Both the position numbers and the translations under genes were made by a program. This document shows positions 1 through 4,871 of a DNA stretch of 9,248 nucleotides, in pieces; the first letter of the stretch is position 1; every line of letters starts with the position of its first letter. The DNA comes from Acidobacteriota bacterium (lineage in GTDB: Bacteria; Acidobacteriota; Vicinamibacteria; Vicinamibacterales; Fen-181). The stretch spans positions 1 to 9,248 of the forward strand of contig PMKG01000414.1 in assembly GCA_003157675.1 (NCBI GenBank), given 5' to 3'. Under the pieces are notes generated by a model, which searched no databases, was not told where the DNA came from, and saw nothing but the letters and a program-made list of their open reading frames with translations.

Positions 1-124
1 GACGTGGGTGCCGGCCGAGATGCGCGAGGTATACTCCAGCGCGACGCGCCGGGTGGAGTGCCAGGCGGCTTACTCGAACATCCGACGCTTCCAGGTGACC
101 ACCGAGGAGTCGCCGAAACGCTGA
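1..124 (+). CDS. C-terminal fragment of a conserved (probably exported) hypothetical protein
   Basis: Reading from base 2, an open frame runs in from the left edge for 40 codons and stops at TGA 122-124. The visible tail contains VPAEMREVYSS followed by AYSNIRRFQVTTEES. Tails of this kind (a W-V-P-x-E-M-x-E strand, then Y-S-N-x-R-R-F-x-V) occur at the ends of secreted or outer-membrane-associated hypothetical proteins of Acidobacteriota; that is recollection, not a search. No signal peptide or catalytic residue can be judged because the N-terminus is outside the window. A strong stem-loop follows 12 bases after the stop, consistent with this being the end of a transcription unit. Function unknown. 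Confidence 0.65.
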   Translation, partial: TWVPAEMREVYSSATRRVECQAAYSNIRRFQVTTEESPKR

Positions 125-135
125 GGTGAAACGGC

Positions 136-161
136 GAGGGCGAGGCCGCAGCCTCGCCCTC
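136..161. terminator. Stem-loop between convergent genes, probable bidirectional terminator
   Basis: A perfect 11-bp inverted repeat, GAGGGCGAGGC (136-146) and GCCTCGCCCTC (151-161), encloses a CGCA tetraloop. It lies 12 nt past the stop of the plus-strand gene and 48 nt past the stop of the converging minus-strand gene at 210. No T-tract follows on either strand, so it is not a canonical intrinsic terminator. Its location between convergent stops and its strength still make transcript-end formation or 3'-end protection the best reading. Confidence 0.6.
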
Positions 162-209
162 ACCCGGTCCGCACGCCGCTTGTCCGCACCAAGTGCGGGC
201 GCTCGCTCA

Positions 210-488
210 TCACGCGCCAGCGGCGCGCGTCAGCGACGGCATTCCCATCCCTTCCTTGTTCGGCGACTCGAAGTAGTCGTTGCGCGCCATACCTGCGGTG
301 GCCGGGTCGAGGAAGCGGCGCACCGATTCAACCGAGTCCGCCTCCCACACGCACACCGCCTTGCGACCGTCCGGGGAGGGGAAGGTGTGGATGACCTTGA
401 GGCCGGCGGGCAGACCCGAAGTGACCGACTGCGCGGCTGCCCAGAACCTCGAGGTGTCGTTGATCACGTGGTTGACGACGACGTACAT
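210..488 (-). CDS. Conserved hypothetical protein, probable dimeric alpha/beta-barrel (ferredoxin-like) fold
   Basis: A 92-residue soluble protein beginning MYVVVNHVINDTSRFW. The pattern is a short N-terminal strand (YVVVNHVI), an amphipathic helix (FWAAAQSV), a second strand (LKVIHTFPS), a turn SPDGRKAVCVWEAD forming the next strand, a helix SVESVRRFLDPA and a short tail. This order of beta-alpha-beta-beta-alpha-beta elements and the size resemble small dimeric alpha/beta-barrel proteins such as antibiotic-monooxygenase-like and SCO4226-like families; no catalytic residue can be assigned. The ATG at 486-488 is well supported by an AAGGAGGAG Shine-Dalgarno seven or so bases upstream (492-500 on the minus strand). 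It is probably monocistronic: 190 bases separate it from the SEC-C gene upstream. Function unknown. Confidence 0.75.
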   Translation of the reverse strand: MYVVVNHVINDTSRFWAAAQSVTSGLPAGLKVIHTFPSPDGRKAVCVWEADSVESVRRFLDPATAGMARNDYFESPNKEGMGMPSLTRAAGA

Positions 489-679
489 TGTCTCCTCCTT
501 GCGCAGATGGGGGCTGCGCGCCCAGGTGAGAACACGTCGAGCGTGTGACGTTCAGCGTTGTGGTTGACCCGTTTCCCATCCTACCGCGACTCACTTCGCG
601 CGGCTGACAGAATCAGCAGCCCGGCACGGACGAGGTGGCGCCCGGACGACGTCCGCCGCATCACACCTGTGCGCGTCGC
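489..679 (-). promoter_or_regulatory. Intergenic leader region with small inverted repeats
   Basis: This 191-base gap on the minus strand must hold the end of the SEC-C transcript and the start of the 92-residue gene. Small inverted repeats are visible: GCTGA/TCAGC (603-607/613-617) and CGGAC/GTCCG (643-647/651-655), possibly 3'-end structures of the SEC-C mRNA. ACACG/CGTGT (532-536/542-546) and GCGCAG/CTGCGC (501-506/514-519) lie upstream of the 92-residue gene. A TAGGAT -10-like hexamer occurs at 583-578 on the minus strand without a convincing -35. None of these is individually strong. Confidence 0.25.
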
Positions 680-2137
680 CTAATCGAGGCCGAGCGCCCG
701 TCGCAGCCGACCGATGTCGGCGCGCTGGTCCCGATCCCGCTGCCTGTTCCTGTACTCGAAGTCGTTCAGCAGCGCCTCGAGCCGCTCTCGTCCGATGGGA
801 GTCGCGGCTGCCGCCCGCGGACTCAGGCCGCCCAATGCCGGGACTGGCTGATCCAGCCACGCCTTCCAGTGTCGTTCCTCCATCTCCTGCAAGCGAGCCC
901 TGACCTCCGGGTGCTTCTGGAGGTCGTCGTGCTCCTTCCTTGCGGCGAGGGACTCCGCCCCGTCCCGCTCGCGCAGCAGCGCCTCGACGCTCGTTGTCTC
1001 CTGGCGCAGGAACAGGACCTGGCCCCGCAGCCGACGCTCGACCTCCTTCCTCAGCCGCCGGGCGCGACGCTCCGAGTTCACCTCGGCTTCAAGTCTTGTC
1101 GAGGCAACCCTGATCGTTCCGAGCGAGGTGTTCTCCCAATCGGTGTGCATCCGGTTCCCCGGCACCAGCCAGGGCACCACGTACTCCACGCCTCCGGCGG
1201 ATCCAGCCTCGGGATCCGCCAGGAGGTCATCCAGACCGTGGCCGTACGCCAGCGGCGCGAGCCGCTCGACGGCCTCTGCCTGGGAGCAGCGAAGCTCGAA
1301 CTCCAGCTTCGTCGGCGCCAACGGGTCGCCGTCGGTGTTCTGGAGTCTCGGCAGCGTGGGGTTCTCCAGTTCGTCGACGATGGAGCGATAGAAGGCCACC
1401 AGCTCCGCGTGGCGCGCTCTCACCTGCTGCCCATCGAGACTCGTGGCGCCGGTCGCCCAGGATTGGCGAAGGTCGATGAGCCGGTTGTGAAAGACGGGCG
1501 GGATCAACCAGTGGCCCGAGCCCGACATGATGGACACGGAGTCAACGGTCAGGACCTTCGCGAAGAGGATGCTACCGGCCTCAACCGATTGCGAGGCGCT
1601 CCGCTCGAGCACCGTCTGGCGAGCGCCGGTGAGGATGTCCCGCAAGTCGATGGACCGCCCCGGCGCCACTGCCTCGACCACCGAGAAGGAGAGTGGCGCG
1701 GCCAGCACCGCGCGTGCGACGCGTTCATCGAGGGGCGGGAGGATCAGGCCCCGCTCGTCGAGGAATGTCGCAGCAATGGGCCTGGCAGGCCACTTGCGCG
1801 TCGAGCGCGTGAATGAGGTGCCCGACTTCTGCCAGTCGAAGAGGAACCAGATGAGGAAGAGCTGCTCGAAATCCGGGTCCTCTGCCGCGTGCTCGAGCGG
1901 AACGGTCCCGGCGCAGAAGTACTTCCAGGCCATTCCCATTCCGGCCTTTCCCAGGCGGTCGATCGCGAATTCGAGCAATTGGGGGACGACGTGTCCCTCT
2001 GCCTCGCGGACGCTGCGCCACTCCCGCTCGACGTCGCCGCGGGCTTCAAGACAACAGTGTTTGTACTTTCGGCCGCTACCGCAGGGACACGGGTCGTTCC
2101 GTCCTGGTGTCGTCACCACGACATAGGAGGGTACCAC
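680..2137 (-). CDS. SEC-C motif (zinc-binding) domain-containing protein
   Basis: A 485-residue cytosolic protein. Residues 12-29 form a SEC-C motif, GRNDPCPCGSGRKYKHCC, with the CxC-x8-CC zinc ligands at C17, C19, C28 and C29, as at the C-terminus of SecA and in many uncharacterised proteins. The middle has no recognised catalytic motif. Residues about 326-385 (GNRMHT...NTSLGTIRV...LEAEVNSERRARRLRKEVERRL) match the beta-strand plus charged helix module I associate with long bacterial SEC-C proteins. Residues 423-460 (HWKAWLDQPVPALGGLSPR, then AAAATPIGRERLEALLNDFE) recall the small Xre/MbcA/ParS antitoxin-type C-terminal domain. The tail is highly charged. The start is uncertain: GTG at 2135-2137 gives the longest frame with a weak AGAGG upstream, and other in-frame GTGs at residues 6-8 would still keep the motif. 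It is divergent from the toxin-antitoxin pair and shares its intergenic region. Biochemical role unknown. Confidence 0.8.
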   Translation of the reverse strand: MVPSYVVVTTPGRNDPCPCGSGRKYKHCCLEARGDVEREWRSVREAEGHVVPQLLEFAIDRLGKAGMGMAWKYFCAGTVPLEHAAEDPDFEQLFLIWFLFDWQKSGTSFTRSTRKWPARPIAATFLDERGLILPPLDERVARAVLAAPLSFSVVEAVAPGRSIDLRDILTGARQTVLERSASQSVEAGSILFAKVLTVDSVSIMSGSGHWLIPPVFHNRLIDLRQSWATGATSLDGQQVRARHAELVAFYRSIVDELENPTLPRLQNTDGDPLAPTKLEFELRCSQAEAVERLAPLAYGHGLDDLLADPEAGSAGGVEYVVPWLVPGNRMHTDWENTSLGTIRVASTRLEAEVNSERRARRLRKEVERRLRGQVLFLRQETTSVEALLRERDGAESLAARKEHDDLQKHPEVRARLQEMEERHWKAWLDQPVPALGGLSPRAAAATPIGRERLEALLNDFEYRNRQRDRDQRADIGRLRRALGLD

Positions 2138-2188
2138 GGCCTCTCAGGTTCCTCTGGACTCCTCGGCGTCGGCCGTCTCCTGCGCCCA

Positions 2189-2218
2189 TCGACAATGAGT
2201 AGTCCAATGGACTACACT
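2189..2218 (+). promoter_or_regulatory. Candidate sigma-70-type promoter of the higBA operon
   Basis: TCGACA at 2189-2194 (five of six matches to TTGACA) is separated by 18 bases from TACACT at 2213-2218 (four of six matches to TATAAT). Transcription would be expected to start about seven bases beyond the -10, that is at or near 2225, the GTG proposed as the toxin start. The palindrome at 2199-2215 fills the spacer and overlaps the -10, the expected position for a repressor site. No other promoter-like pair is visible just upstream of the toxin. Confidence 0.5.
2199..2215. promoter_or_regulatory. Palindromic operator candidate for toxin-antitoxin autoregulation
   Basis: GTAGTCC (2199-2205) and GGACTAC (2209-2215) are perfect 7-bp arms around the 3-nt spacer AAT. 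The site lies between the promoter hexamers and overlaps the -10. Xre-type antitoxins of HigBA systems bind such short palindromes over their own promoter, so the HigA encoded at 2578-2871 is the natural ligand; this is inferred from family behaviour. The same site lies about 62 bases upstream of the SEC-C start on the other strand, so it could also affect that gene. Confidence 0.55.
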
Positions 2219-2224
2219 GACAAC

Positions 2225-2581
2225 GTGGCTGGGGCTTCTCTCGTCACCATTGTCGAGACGCCCGAATTCCTGAGGCGCGCCGATAGGCTGATGACCGACG
2301 AAGCGCGCGACGCGCTGGTCGCCTACCTCTCGACCCACCCGACCGCCGGCAATCTCATTCAGGGCACGGGCGGTGTGCGCAAATTCCGCTGGGGGCTCGA
2401 GGGGCGAGGCACGCGTGGCGGGGCGAGAGTCATCTATTTCTACCACTCGGCCAACATGCCGCTGTTCGCGCTGACAGTGTTCGCGAAGAACGAACGAAGC
2501 GACCTGACGCAGGCGGACCGGAACGACCTGCGGGGATTGACGAAGGCCCTGGTGGAGACCTACCGGAGAACGAAACCATGA
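2225..2581 (+). CDS. higB: HigB-like toxin of the RelE/ParE superfamily (type II TA)
   Basis: A 118-residue protein resembling the RelE-like HigB family (COG4737 type): ETPEFLRRADRLM, then HPTAGNLIQGTGGVRKFRW, GGARVIYFYH, and FAKNERSDL near the C-terminus. Members are ribosome-dependent or free mRNA interferases, neutralised by the partner antitoxin; activity here is inferred from family. Toxin-first order and the 4-nt ATGA overlap with the antitoxin (2578-2581) are typical. Start choice: in-frame ATGs at 2195 and 2207 lie inside the promoter/palindrome and have no Shine-Dalgarno sequence. GTG at 2225 lies exactly where transcription should begin and just precedes the conserved core (VTIVETPEF), so it is preferred, implying a leaderless mRNA. 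If the promoter is misjudged, the start would be 2195 or 2207, adding 10 or 6 residues. Confidence 0.85.
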   Translation: MAGASLVTIVETPEFLRRADRLMTDEARDALVAYLSTHPTAGNLIQGTGGVRKFRWGLEGRGTRGGARVIYFYHSANMPLFALTVFAKNERSDLTQADRNDLRGLTKALVETYRRTKP

Positions 2582-2871
2582 GCAAGGCTGCCGACAGCAT
2601 TCGCACGGGACTCGGTCAGGCCGTGTCCTATGCCAAGGCCGGTGCGCGGCGTGGCTACCGCGTTCACGTGCCTGCCCACGTCAACGTCAAGTCCATTCGC
2701 ACGAAGTTGGGAATGACGCAGCAGGCGTTTGCCGCGCGATTCGGCTTCAGCATCAATACGCTCCGCCATTGGGAACAGGGCAAGCGGGAACCCGAGGGGC
2801 CGACACGCGCATACCTGATGGTCATCGAGCGCGCGCCGCGAGTGGTAGCGAAAGCGTTGCGAGTGGCGTGA
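2578..2871 (+). CDS. higA: HigA-like Xre-family antitoxin
   Basis: A 97-residue DNA-binding protein. The N-terminal third (residues 1-35, including AVSYAKAGARRGYRVHVPAHVNV) is the region expected to contact the toxin. A helix-turn-helix of the Xre/Cro type occupies about residues 37-70: VKSIRTKLGMTQQAFAARFG, then FSINTLRHWEQGKREPEGP. This layout, with 'WEQGKREPEGPTR' and a final IER-x-P-x-V-x-x-AL helix, is that of the HigA/NadS antitoxins (COG2944 type). It should neutralise the toxin by direct binding and repress the operon, probably through the palindrome at 2199-2215. The ATG overlaps the toxin stop (ATGA), so translation is likely coupled. The stop codon is at 2869-2871 and coincides with the beginning of a large inverted repeat. 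Confidence 0.9.
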   Translation: MSKAADSIRTGLGQAVSYAKAGARRGYRVHVPAHVNVKSIRTKLGMTQQAFAARFGFSINTLRHWEQGKREPEGPTRAYLMVIERAPRVVAKALRVA

Positions 2872-2938
2872 CGTCCGCGTGTGGCAGTCCTGGCGGATGG
2901 GGACCAACGCTGACCGCGGACTACCGCACACGGACGTC
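2870..2938. repeat. Large imperfect inverted repeat at the 3' end of higBA
   Basis: The arms at 2870-2890 and 2918-2938 are 21 nt each; the left arm begins GACGTCCGCGTGTGG and the right arm ends CGCACACGGACGTC. Eighteen of 21 positions are complementary, and the three differences are all transitions. Inside, GCGG (2893-2896) and CCGC (2914-2917) extend the stem past a 2-nt bulge, leaving a 17-nt loop. A second hairpin, TCGACC/GGTCGA (2937-2942/2949-2954), follows directly. The first arm begins within the antitoxin stop codon. Likely roles are transcription termination or mRNA stabilisation for higBA; a remnant of a REP/MITE-type element is an alternative. Confidence 0.6.
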
Positions 2939-2980
2939 GACCGTCTCTGGTCGATGGCGGTAGCCGGGCGCTTCCGCTTT

Positions 2981-3008
2981 GCTGAAGGAATCTCTCGATT
3001 TCCTGAGC
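2981..3008 (-). terminator. Candidate terminator hairpin downstream of tRNA-Pro
   Basis: AGGAATC (2985-2991) pairs with GATTTCCT (2997-3004) with one bulged base, and GCT (2981-2983) with AGC (3006-3008) can close the base of the stem. It lies 16 nt past the tRNA 3' end on the minus strand. There is no T-run after it on the minus strand, so the termination role is inferred from position only. Confidence 0.35.
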
Positions 3009-3023
3009 AACTAATGGTGGTGT

Positions 3024-3100
3024 TGGTCGGGGCGCCGGGATTCGGACCCGGGACCTCCTGCGCCCAAGGCAGGCGCGCTACCAGGCTGCGCTACGCCCCG
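3024..3100 (-). tRNA. tRNA-Pro (anticodon UGG), CCA encoded
   Basis: A complete 77-nt cloverleaf on the minus strand. The acceptor stem CGGGGCG/CGCCCCG (3094-3100/3028-3034) is followed by discriminator A and encoded CCA (3024-3026). The D-arm GCGC-AGCCTGGTA-GCGC is typical of bacterial tRNA-Pro. The anticodon arm CCTGC-CTTGGGC-GCAGG gives anticodon UGG (3064-3066) with G37. The T-arm is CCGGG-TCCGAAT-CCCGG. All stems are fully Watson-Crick paired. Odd point: T-loop position 55 is C (plus-strand G at 3045) rather than the near-universal U that becomes pseudouridine. UGG can read most proline codons, so the gene may be important for decoding. Confidence 0.96.
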
Positions 3101-3133
3101 ACTCGCGGTGGGAACCTCGAGGTAACGTCCCCC

Positions 3134-3162
3134 ATCATACTCGACCGATCGTGAGGTCGGAA
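3134..3162 (-). promoter_or_regulatory. Candidate promoter of tRNA-Pro
   Basis: On the minus strand TATGAT (3139-3134) is a good -10 hexamer (five of six matches to TATAAT). At a 17-bp spacing the -35 position carries TTCCGA (3162-3157), only a three-of-six match. Start of transcription would be near 3127, leaving a leader of about 26 nt before the mature tRNA 5' end at 3100, a normal size for RNase P processing. Confidence 0.45.
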
Positions 3163-3198
3163 ACGTCGGCCGGCCGCCCCACTTGATTCCGAGCCGCT

Positions 3199-3768
3199 TC
3201 AGTTCGGCGACGCGAACTTCACCAGTTCGCGCGTGCAGAAGATGTCCGTGCTGGTGGGGCTCAGGCTCAGCACCTTGTCGTAATCCGCGATGGCCAGCGC
3301 GTCATGATCGACCTGCCCGCCAGATGGAGAGAGATTCTCGTTGACCCACCGCCGGACGGAGTCCGCCACCAGCAGTGCCGCCTCCTTCCAGGTCGGTCCT
3401 TCTCCCTGGAACTCCCGGCCAGTGGTCAGTCCCGCGGGGCGAAGCCGTACCGTGAGCAGGCACCGCGAGCCCGACAGCGCTTCGCGCCGGACGACCTCGA
3501 CATAGACGTCCGCGTCGAGCGGGATGTCCACGACCCGGAGGAGGCCCGGCCTCTTGCGGAGCTCTTCTCGCAGGTCGTCGACCGAGGCCCGGCGCGCGTC
3601 CTGTCCCGGAAGGGCGGGCTGCCCCGGTTTCGCCACGTCGGTGAAGACGTAGACGCGCGGCAGCGACCTCCCCGTCGTCTGTGCGAGGGCGGGCGCGCCC
3701 CACGATCCCGCGAGGACGCTCCCGGCAACGATCAGGACGGCCCAGGCGACGACAGCGCGGATGCGCAC
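3199..3768 (-). CDS. Small exported protein of unknown function
   Basis: About 189 residues. The N-terminus is a classic Sec signal peptide: basic start (VRIRAVV), hydrophobic core AWAVLIVAGSVLAGSWG and a cleavage site after APALAQ. The mature part has a YVFTDV strand, a helix (SVDDLREELRKRP), DADVYVEVVRRE, LLTVRLRP and a helix WKEAALLVADSVRRWVNENL; it reads as a small alpha/beta periplasmic domain I cannot name. Start choice: GTG at 3766-3768 has GGAGG five bases upstream and follows the hslR stop by one base, so coupling is likely. An in-frame ATG at 3778-3780 would add four residues (MEAE), putting acidic residues before the signal peptide, and overlap hslR. The gene ends the minus-strand series before the tRNA. 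Confidence 0.75.
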   Translation of the reverse strand: MRIRAVVAWAVLIVAGSVLAGSWGAPALAQTTGRSLPRVYVFTDVAKPGQPALPGQDARRASVDDLREELRKRPGLLRVVDIPLDADVYVEVVRREALSGSRCLLTVRLRPAGLTTGREFQGEGPTWKEAALLVADSVRRWVNENLSPSGGQVDHDALAIADYDKVLSLSPTSTDIFCTRELVKFASPN

Positions 3769-3769
3769 C

Positions 3770-4165
3770 TCAGCCTCCATGTTCCTTCATCTTCCTCAGC
3801 GTGCGGCGCTCCCGCTTGTCGGGCGCCCGCATCGGACGCGAGCCGAACGACTGGCGGAAGGCCCGCGCGATCTCGCGCTGCTCGATCTCCTCGGGCGTGG
3901 GGGGCGGCGTCCGGTCCTCGTACAGCGTGTGCGCCTCGGCCTTGGGAACGTGCGTGTCGGCCAGGACCGTCACGACGACCACCTGGCGGCGGCCGGGCGG
4001 GCGCGTGATGCGCAGTTCGTCTCCGACGTGCAGTTGGCGATGAGGCTTGCCGGGCTGTCCGTTGACGTCCACTTTGCCGCCGTGGCAGGCCTTCTGCGCC
4101 TCGGACCGCGTCTTGAACAGGCAGGCCACGTCGAGCCAGACGTCGAGGCGAACGTTCTCCAGCAT
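3770..4165 (-). CDS. hslR: Hsp15-like S4-domain RNA-binding protein
   Basis: 131 residues, almost the same length as E. coli Hsp15 (133). An S4 RNA-binding fold covers residues 5-55: VRLDVWLDVACLFKTRSEAQ, ACHGGKVDVNGQPGKPHRQL, VGDELRI, with the usual W/LD, KTRS, GKVxVNG and GDE positions. The C-terminal part (about 86-131) is charged, with PEEIEQREIARAFR and a very basic end (RERRTLRKMKEHGG) suited to rRNA contact. Hsp15 binds free 50S subunits carrying a nascent peptidyl-tRNA and helps rescue stalled ribosomes; that role is transferred from the E. coli protein. GGAG precedes the ATG at 4165. It lies 49 nt after rdgB and one base before the exported-protein GTG, so it is probably the fifth or sixth gene of the same transcript. 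Confidence 0.88.
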   Translation of the reverse strand: MLENVRLDVWLDVACLFKTRSEAQKACHGGKVDVNGQPGKPHRQLHVGDELRITRPPGRRQVVVVTVLADTHVPKAEAHTLYEDRTPPPTPEEIEQREIARAFRQSFGSRPMRAPDKRERRTLRKMKEHGG

Positions 4166-4214
4166 GGTCTCCGGCCCTCGCTCCTCGTCCGTAAACCCTG
4201 AGCAGCCGGCAACC

Positions 4215-4871
4215 CTAAAGGGTCGCCCTACGCACGTTCTCTACCCTGAGCCTTGAGTCTTGAGCCGTGAGCCTTGAGCCCTGAGCCTCCAAGTACTCCC
4301 CGAGCCTCCTGAACGCCTGTCCCCGGTGGCTGACCGACGTTTTCCGCTCGGCCGGCACCTCGGCCAGCGTGCAGCCGAACGGGGGATAGAAGAAGATCGG
4401 GTCGTAGCCGAATCCGCCGCTTCCGCGCGGGGGCGAGGTGATGCGTCCCTCGATCGTGCCGCGCGCCTCGAAGAGAATCTCGCCCGGCCGCGAGAGCGCC
4501 AGTGCGCACGCAAAGCGCGCCGTGCTCTCGGGCGCGCCGCGCTCGTCGAGCATCCGGTAGACCAGCGCGAACTTCTCCGGGTAGGTGGGCGCCCGATCGC
4601 CGCCGAACCGCGCGGAGTAGACGCCGGGCGCCCGGTCGAGCGCGTCGATCTCGAGGCCCGAGTCCTCGGCGACGACGAGCGCGCCGGTCGCGCCCGCGTA
4701 GTAGAGGGCCTTGGCGCGGGCGTTCTCCTCGAACGTGCGTCCGGTCTCCTCGGGCTCGGCGATGGCGGGGAAGTCGGCGAGCGCGCGGACCTCGATCGCG
4801 AGGCCGGCGAGGACGTCGCGGATCTCGCGCAGCTTGCCGGCGTTGGTCGTCGCCAGCACGAGCGTGGTCAC
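4215..4871 (-). CDS. rdgB: dITP/XTP pyrophosphatase (non-canonical purine NTPase), RdgB/HAM1 family
   Basis: Hydrolyses dITP, XTP and related deaminated purine nucleotides to monophosphate plus pyrophosphate, cleaning the nucleotide pool in the cytosol. Family motifs in order: LVLATTNAGK (residues 4-13), TFEENARAKA (46-55), AEDSGLEIDAL with the catalytic Asp70 (68-78), APGVYSARFGG (81-91), GSGGFGYDPIF (150-160) and SHRGQAF (181-187). The start is GTG at 4869-4871, overlapping the rph stop as GTGA, so the two genes are coupled; the longer upstream open frame is only an antiparallel-frame artefact of rph. The protein is 218 residues against about 195-200 for the family: the family ends near residue 195 (GEYLE), and the extra tail is translated from a 7-nt repeat array (see 4244-4285). 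Confidence 0.95.
   Translation of the reverse strand: MTTLVLATTNAGKLREIRDVLAGLAIEVRALADFPAIAEPEETGRTFEENARAKALYYAGATGALVVAEDSGLEIDALDRAPGVYSARFGGDRAPTYPEKFALVYRMLDERGAPESTARFACALALSRPGEILFEARGTIEGRITSPPRGSGGFGYDPIFFYPPFGCTLAEVPAERKTSVSHRGQAFRRLGEYLEAQGSRLTAQDSRLRVENVRRATL
4244..4285 (-). repeat. Six-copy degenerate heptanucleotide repeat inside the 3' end of rdgB
   Basis: On the plus strand, six head-to-tail 7-mers: CCCTGAG, CCTTGAG, TCTTGAG, CCGTGAG, CCTTGAG, CCCTGAG (minus-strand consensus CTCARGG). A seventh degenerate unit may follow at 4286, and an isolated CCCTGAG lies at 4196-4202. Because seven is not a multiple of three, the array is read in all three phases and yields a 7-residue peptide periodicity (GSRLTAQ-DSRLRVE) forming RdgB residues about 196-209. 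The same type of heptamer recurs at 9227-9247. Confidence 0.85.

Noticed and set aside
489..679. Duplicate of the tRNA 3' end as a second attachment site
   Set aside because: I looked left of the tRNA for a copy of its T-arm and acceptor sequence and saw none within the window.
635..1816. Plus-strand frame of 393 codons opposite the SEC-C gene
   Set aside because: The minus-strand frame carries a clear SEC-C motif and family-like C-terminal segment; the plus frame has no motif or ribosome binding site.
2870..2938. Integron attC site at the end of the TA genes
   Set aside because: The palindrome lacks the RYYYAAC/GTTRRRY core sites at its ends, and no second cassette or integrase is visible.
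2879..3154. Plus-strand open frame of 91 codons across the tRNA
   Set aside because: Its middle (GFGPGTSCAQGRRATRLRYAP) is the familiar false translation of the antisense of tRNA-Pro; it has no ribosome binding site and runs through the promoter region.
3211..3231. Inverted repeat CGCGAAC/GTTCGCG as a terminator
   Set aside because: It lies inside the coding sequence of the exported protein (its last dozen codons) and has no T-tract; more likely incidental.
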